Source of the DNA: Bdellovibrionia bacterium
GTDB taxonomy: Bacteria > Bdellovibrionota > Bdellovibrionia > Bdellovibrionales > UBA1609
DNA: 37,894 nt
Direction: 5' to 3'
Assembly: GCA_030432925.1 (NCBI GenBank)
Contig: JAUILT010000021.1
Coordinates: 1 to 37,894, forward strand
A program made the position numbers and the translations under genes. Shown here piece by piece: positions 36,685-37,894 of this stretch (position 1 is the stretch's first letter; each line of letters opens with the position of its first letter). Under the pieces are notes generated by a model that was given only the letters and a program-made list of their open reading frames with translations, was not told where the DNA came from and made no database searches.

Positions 36685-37367
36685 AGCTTTTCAAGAAGTT
36701 GCTTGTAAATCTCTTCATTCCGAACAAACTTAACCCCCACTCCATAGCCTCCGGAGTAGGAACCTTTTTTTGTAGTCCACACTATTCGGGCACTCATCAT
36801 GTGGCTCTTCTCCACATCATTCAGATTAACCTGCATTTTCAATAAGTCTCCCACACTTGCCACGGGCTTTTTTTCTGTTTCAAAATAAGCTCCGCCCACC
36901 GACAAATTGAACATGCTGGACTCAATCTGCTCTCCAGTAGAATAGGTCTCAACATTCAAAGGTTGATTGGTTTTAAATCTCTTATACATTTGCTGAGGTA
37001 AATTACGTGATTGGATCAGCTTTACAGCCAAACCTTTTAAAGCTTTAAATTCATAGGGCCTTTGTAAAAAATGAACCTTGTCACTTTTTACTGAGCCCTT
37101 CATCACGTTCTTGTCTGCCGTACTTGCAAGGATCAAAATGGGATGTATAAAGCCCAATCCTCGGAGTTCCTTCACCCAAGAAGAGGCTTCCACTCCATAA
37201 TAAGCGGTTTCCCAAACAAATAAATGAACAGGAAAAGAGTTAAGATACTCCTCAGTTTCTCTTTTACTCCCAGAAATATCAGCAGCATAAGGAAGGCGTG
37301 ATTCAAAAAAATCTCTCATCTTGATGACATCTTCTAAGCTATCAGACTGGAGCAATATCTTTTGCAT
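36681..37367 (-). CDS. PilZ domain protein with N-terminal receiver-like domain
   Basis: C-terminal 'KRFKTNQPLNVETYSTGEQIESSMFNLSVGGAYFETEKK...IVWTTKKGSYSGGYGVGVKF' matches PilZ. Likely start MQKILLQSDSL at 37367 with RBS aggaga; the track ORF extends to 37556. Confidence 0.8.
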   Translation of the reverse strand: MQKILLQSDSLEDVIKMRDFFESRLPYAADISGSKRETEEYLNSFPVHLFVWETAYYGVEASSWVKELRGLGFIHPILILASTADKNVMKGSVKSDKVHFLQRPYEFKALKGLAVKLIQSRNLPQQMYKRFKTNQPLNVETYSTGEQIESSMFNLSVGGAYFETEKKPVASVGDLLKMQVNLNDVEKSHMMSARIVWTTKKGSYSGGYGVGVKFVRNEEIYKQLLEKL

Positions 37368-37667
37368 GATGTTCTCCTCTACATACTTTATATCGGGCCT
37401 TATGTCTGGGGAATTAATGGGAAAAAGAATAAATCTTACAGCTCGTTGAGTCGTTTTTGAATAAGTTTTATCCACTGTCTCATTTTGATCATAACAACAA
37501 TTACACATCGTCAAAAAGTTTTTCAAAATGAGTGTACGCCCTAACCCATTGTCCAATTTAAAATTTTGACACTCTCAAAATGCACTGCTCACAGAATCAG
37601 GACTTTAAAACTTGTGGGCAAATCCGAGGAAACCCGCAGCAATAGACCCTTTCAAGGAGATGATACC

Positions 37668-37894
37668 GTGAGAAATCACAAAAAAATTTTATTGGGACTG
37701 TCAGTCCTTCTTATAACAAGCTGTGGGGAAAATATGGAAACTGTTTCTCCCGGAATCAATAACCCCGCTGAACTGGAAGAAGATTATGCCCCTGGATTCT
37801 TTGACAGTGACGAGGACCTCACCGAGGAAGACGCCCTTGGTGGTGAAAACCATGGCGACCTTGAGGAGTATGAAGAAACCCTCATAGAAAAACC
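37668..37894 (+). CDS. Partial CDS (runs off window end): acidic lipoprotein
   Basis: GTG start with upstream aaggag: VRNHKKILLGLSVLLITSCGENMETVSPGINNPAELEEDYAPGFFDSDEDLTEEDALGGENHGDLEEYEETLIEK. Lipobox LLITSC; highly Asp/Glu-rich mature region. Confidence 0.65.
   Translation, partial: MRNHKKILLGLSVLLITSCGENMETVSPGINNPAELEEDYAPGFFDSDEDLTEEDALGGENHGDLEEYEETLIEK

Noticed and set aside
37600-37667. Possible c-di-GMP (GEMM-I) riboswitch in 'gtgggcaaatccgaggaaacccgcagcaatagaccc'
   Set aside because: Superficial similarity to the GGCAAA and GAAA segments, but the conserved GGGACGCAAAGCC half is absent.
1-37894. CRISPR array, tRNA, rRNA or intact transposase
   Set aside because: No spaced direct repeats, cloverleaf-like sequence, rRNA core motifs or transposase-like ORFs recognised by eye; intergenic space is small.

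Overview
This 37.9-kb window is gene-dense chromosomal DNA from what looks like a Bdellovibrio-type predatory bacterium (Bdellovibrionota). That placement is an inference from gene content and order, not tested. Housekeeping genes include recA, a cinA C-terminal-type gene, pgpA, pilT, recX, alaS, mutY, nth, speB-like, a DEAD-box helicase, pcnB, tatA, transketolase, adenosine deaminase, a thiBPQ-like ABC transporter with DoxX, and elbB. Accessory content includes: (i) a radical SAM + GT2 glycosyltransferase fusion, divergent from a second GT2-like gene, with near-identical ~28-bp promoter-like elements facing outward between them; (ii) a run of four exported proteins, in which a PI4KII/HipA/FAM20-like secreted atypical kinase candidate overlaps by ATGA a secreted dual-specificity-phosphatase-like protein whose P-loop lacks the catalytic Arg; (iii) a metzincin lipoprotein; (iv) a decayed left edge with a truncated HNH-type ORF and an orphan, truncated HicB-like antitoxin. 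No rRNA, tRNA, CRISPR array or intact insertion sequence was recognised. Family calls are from motif recognition by eye; no searches were run.
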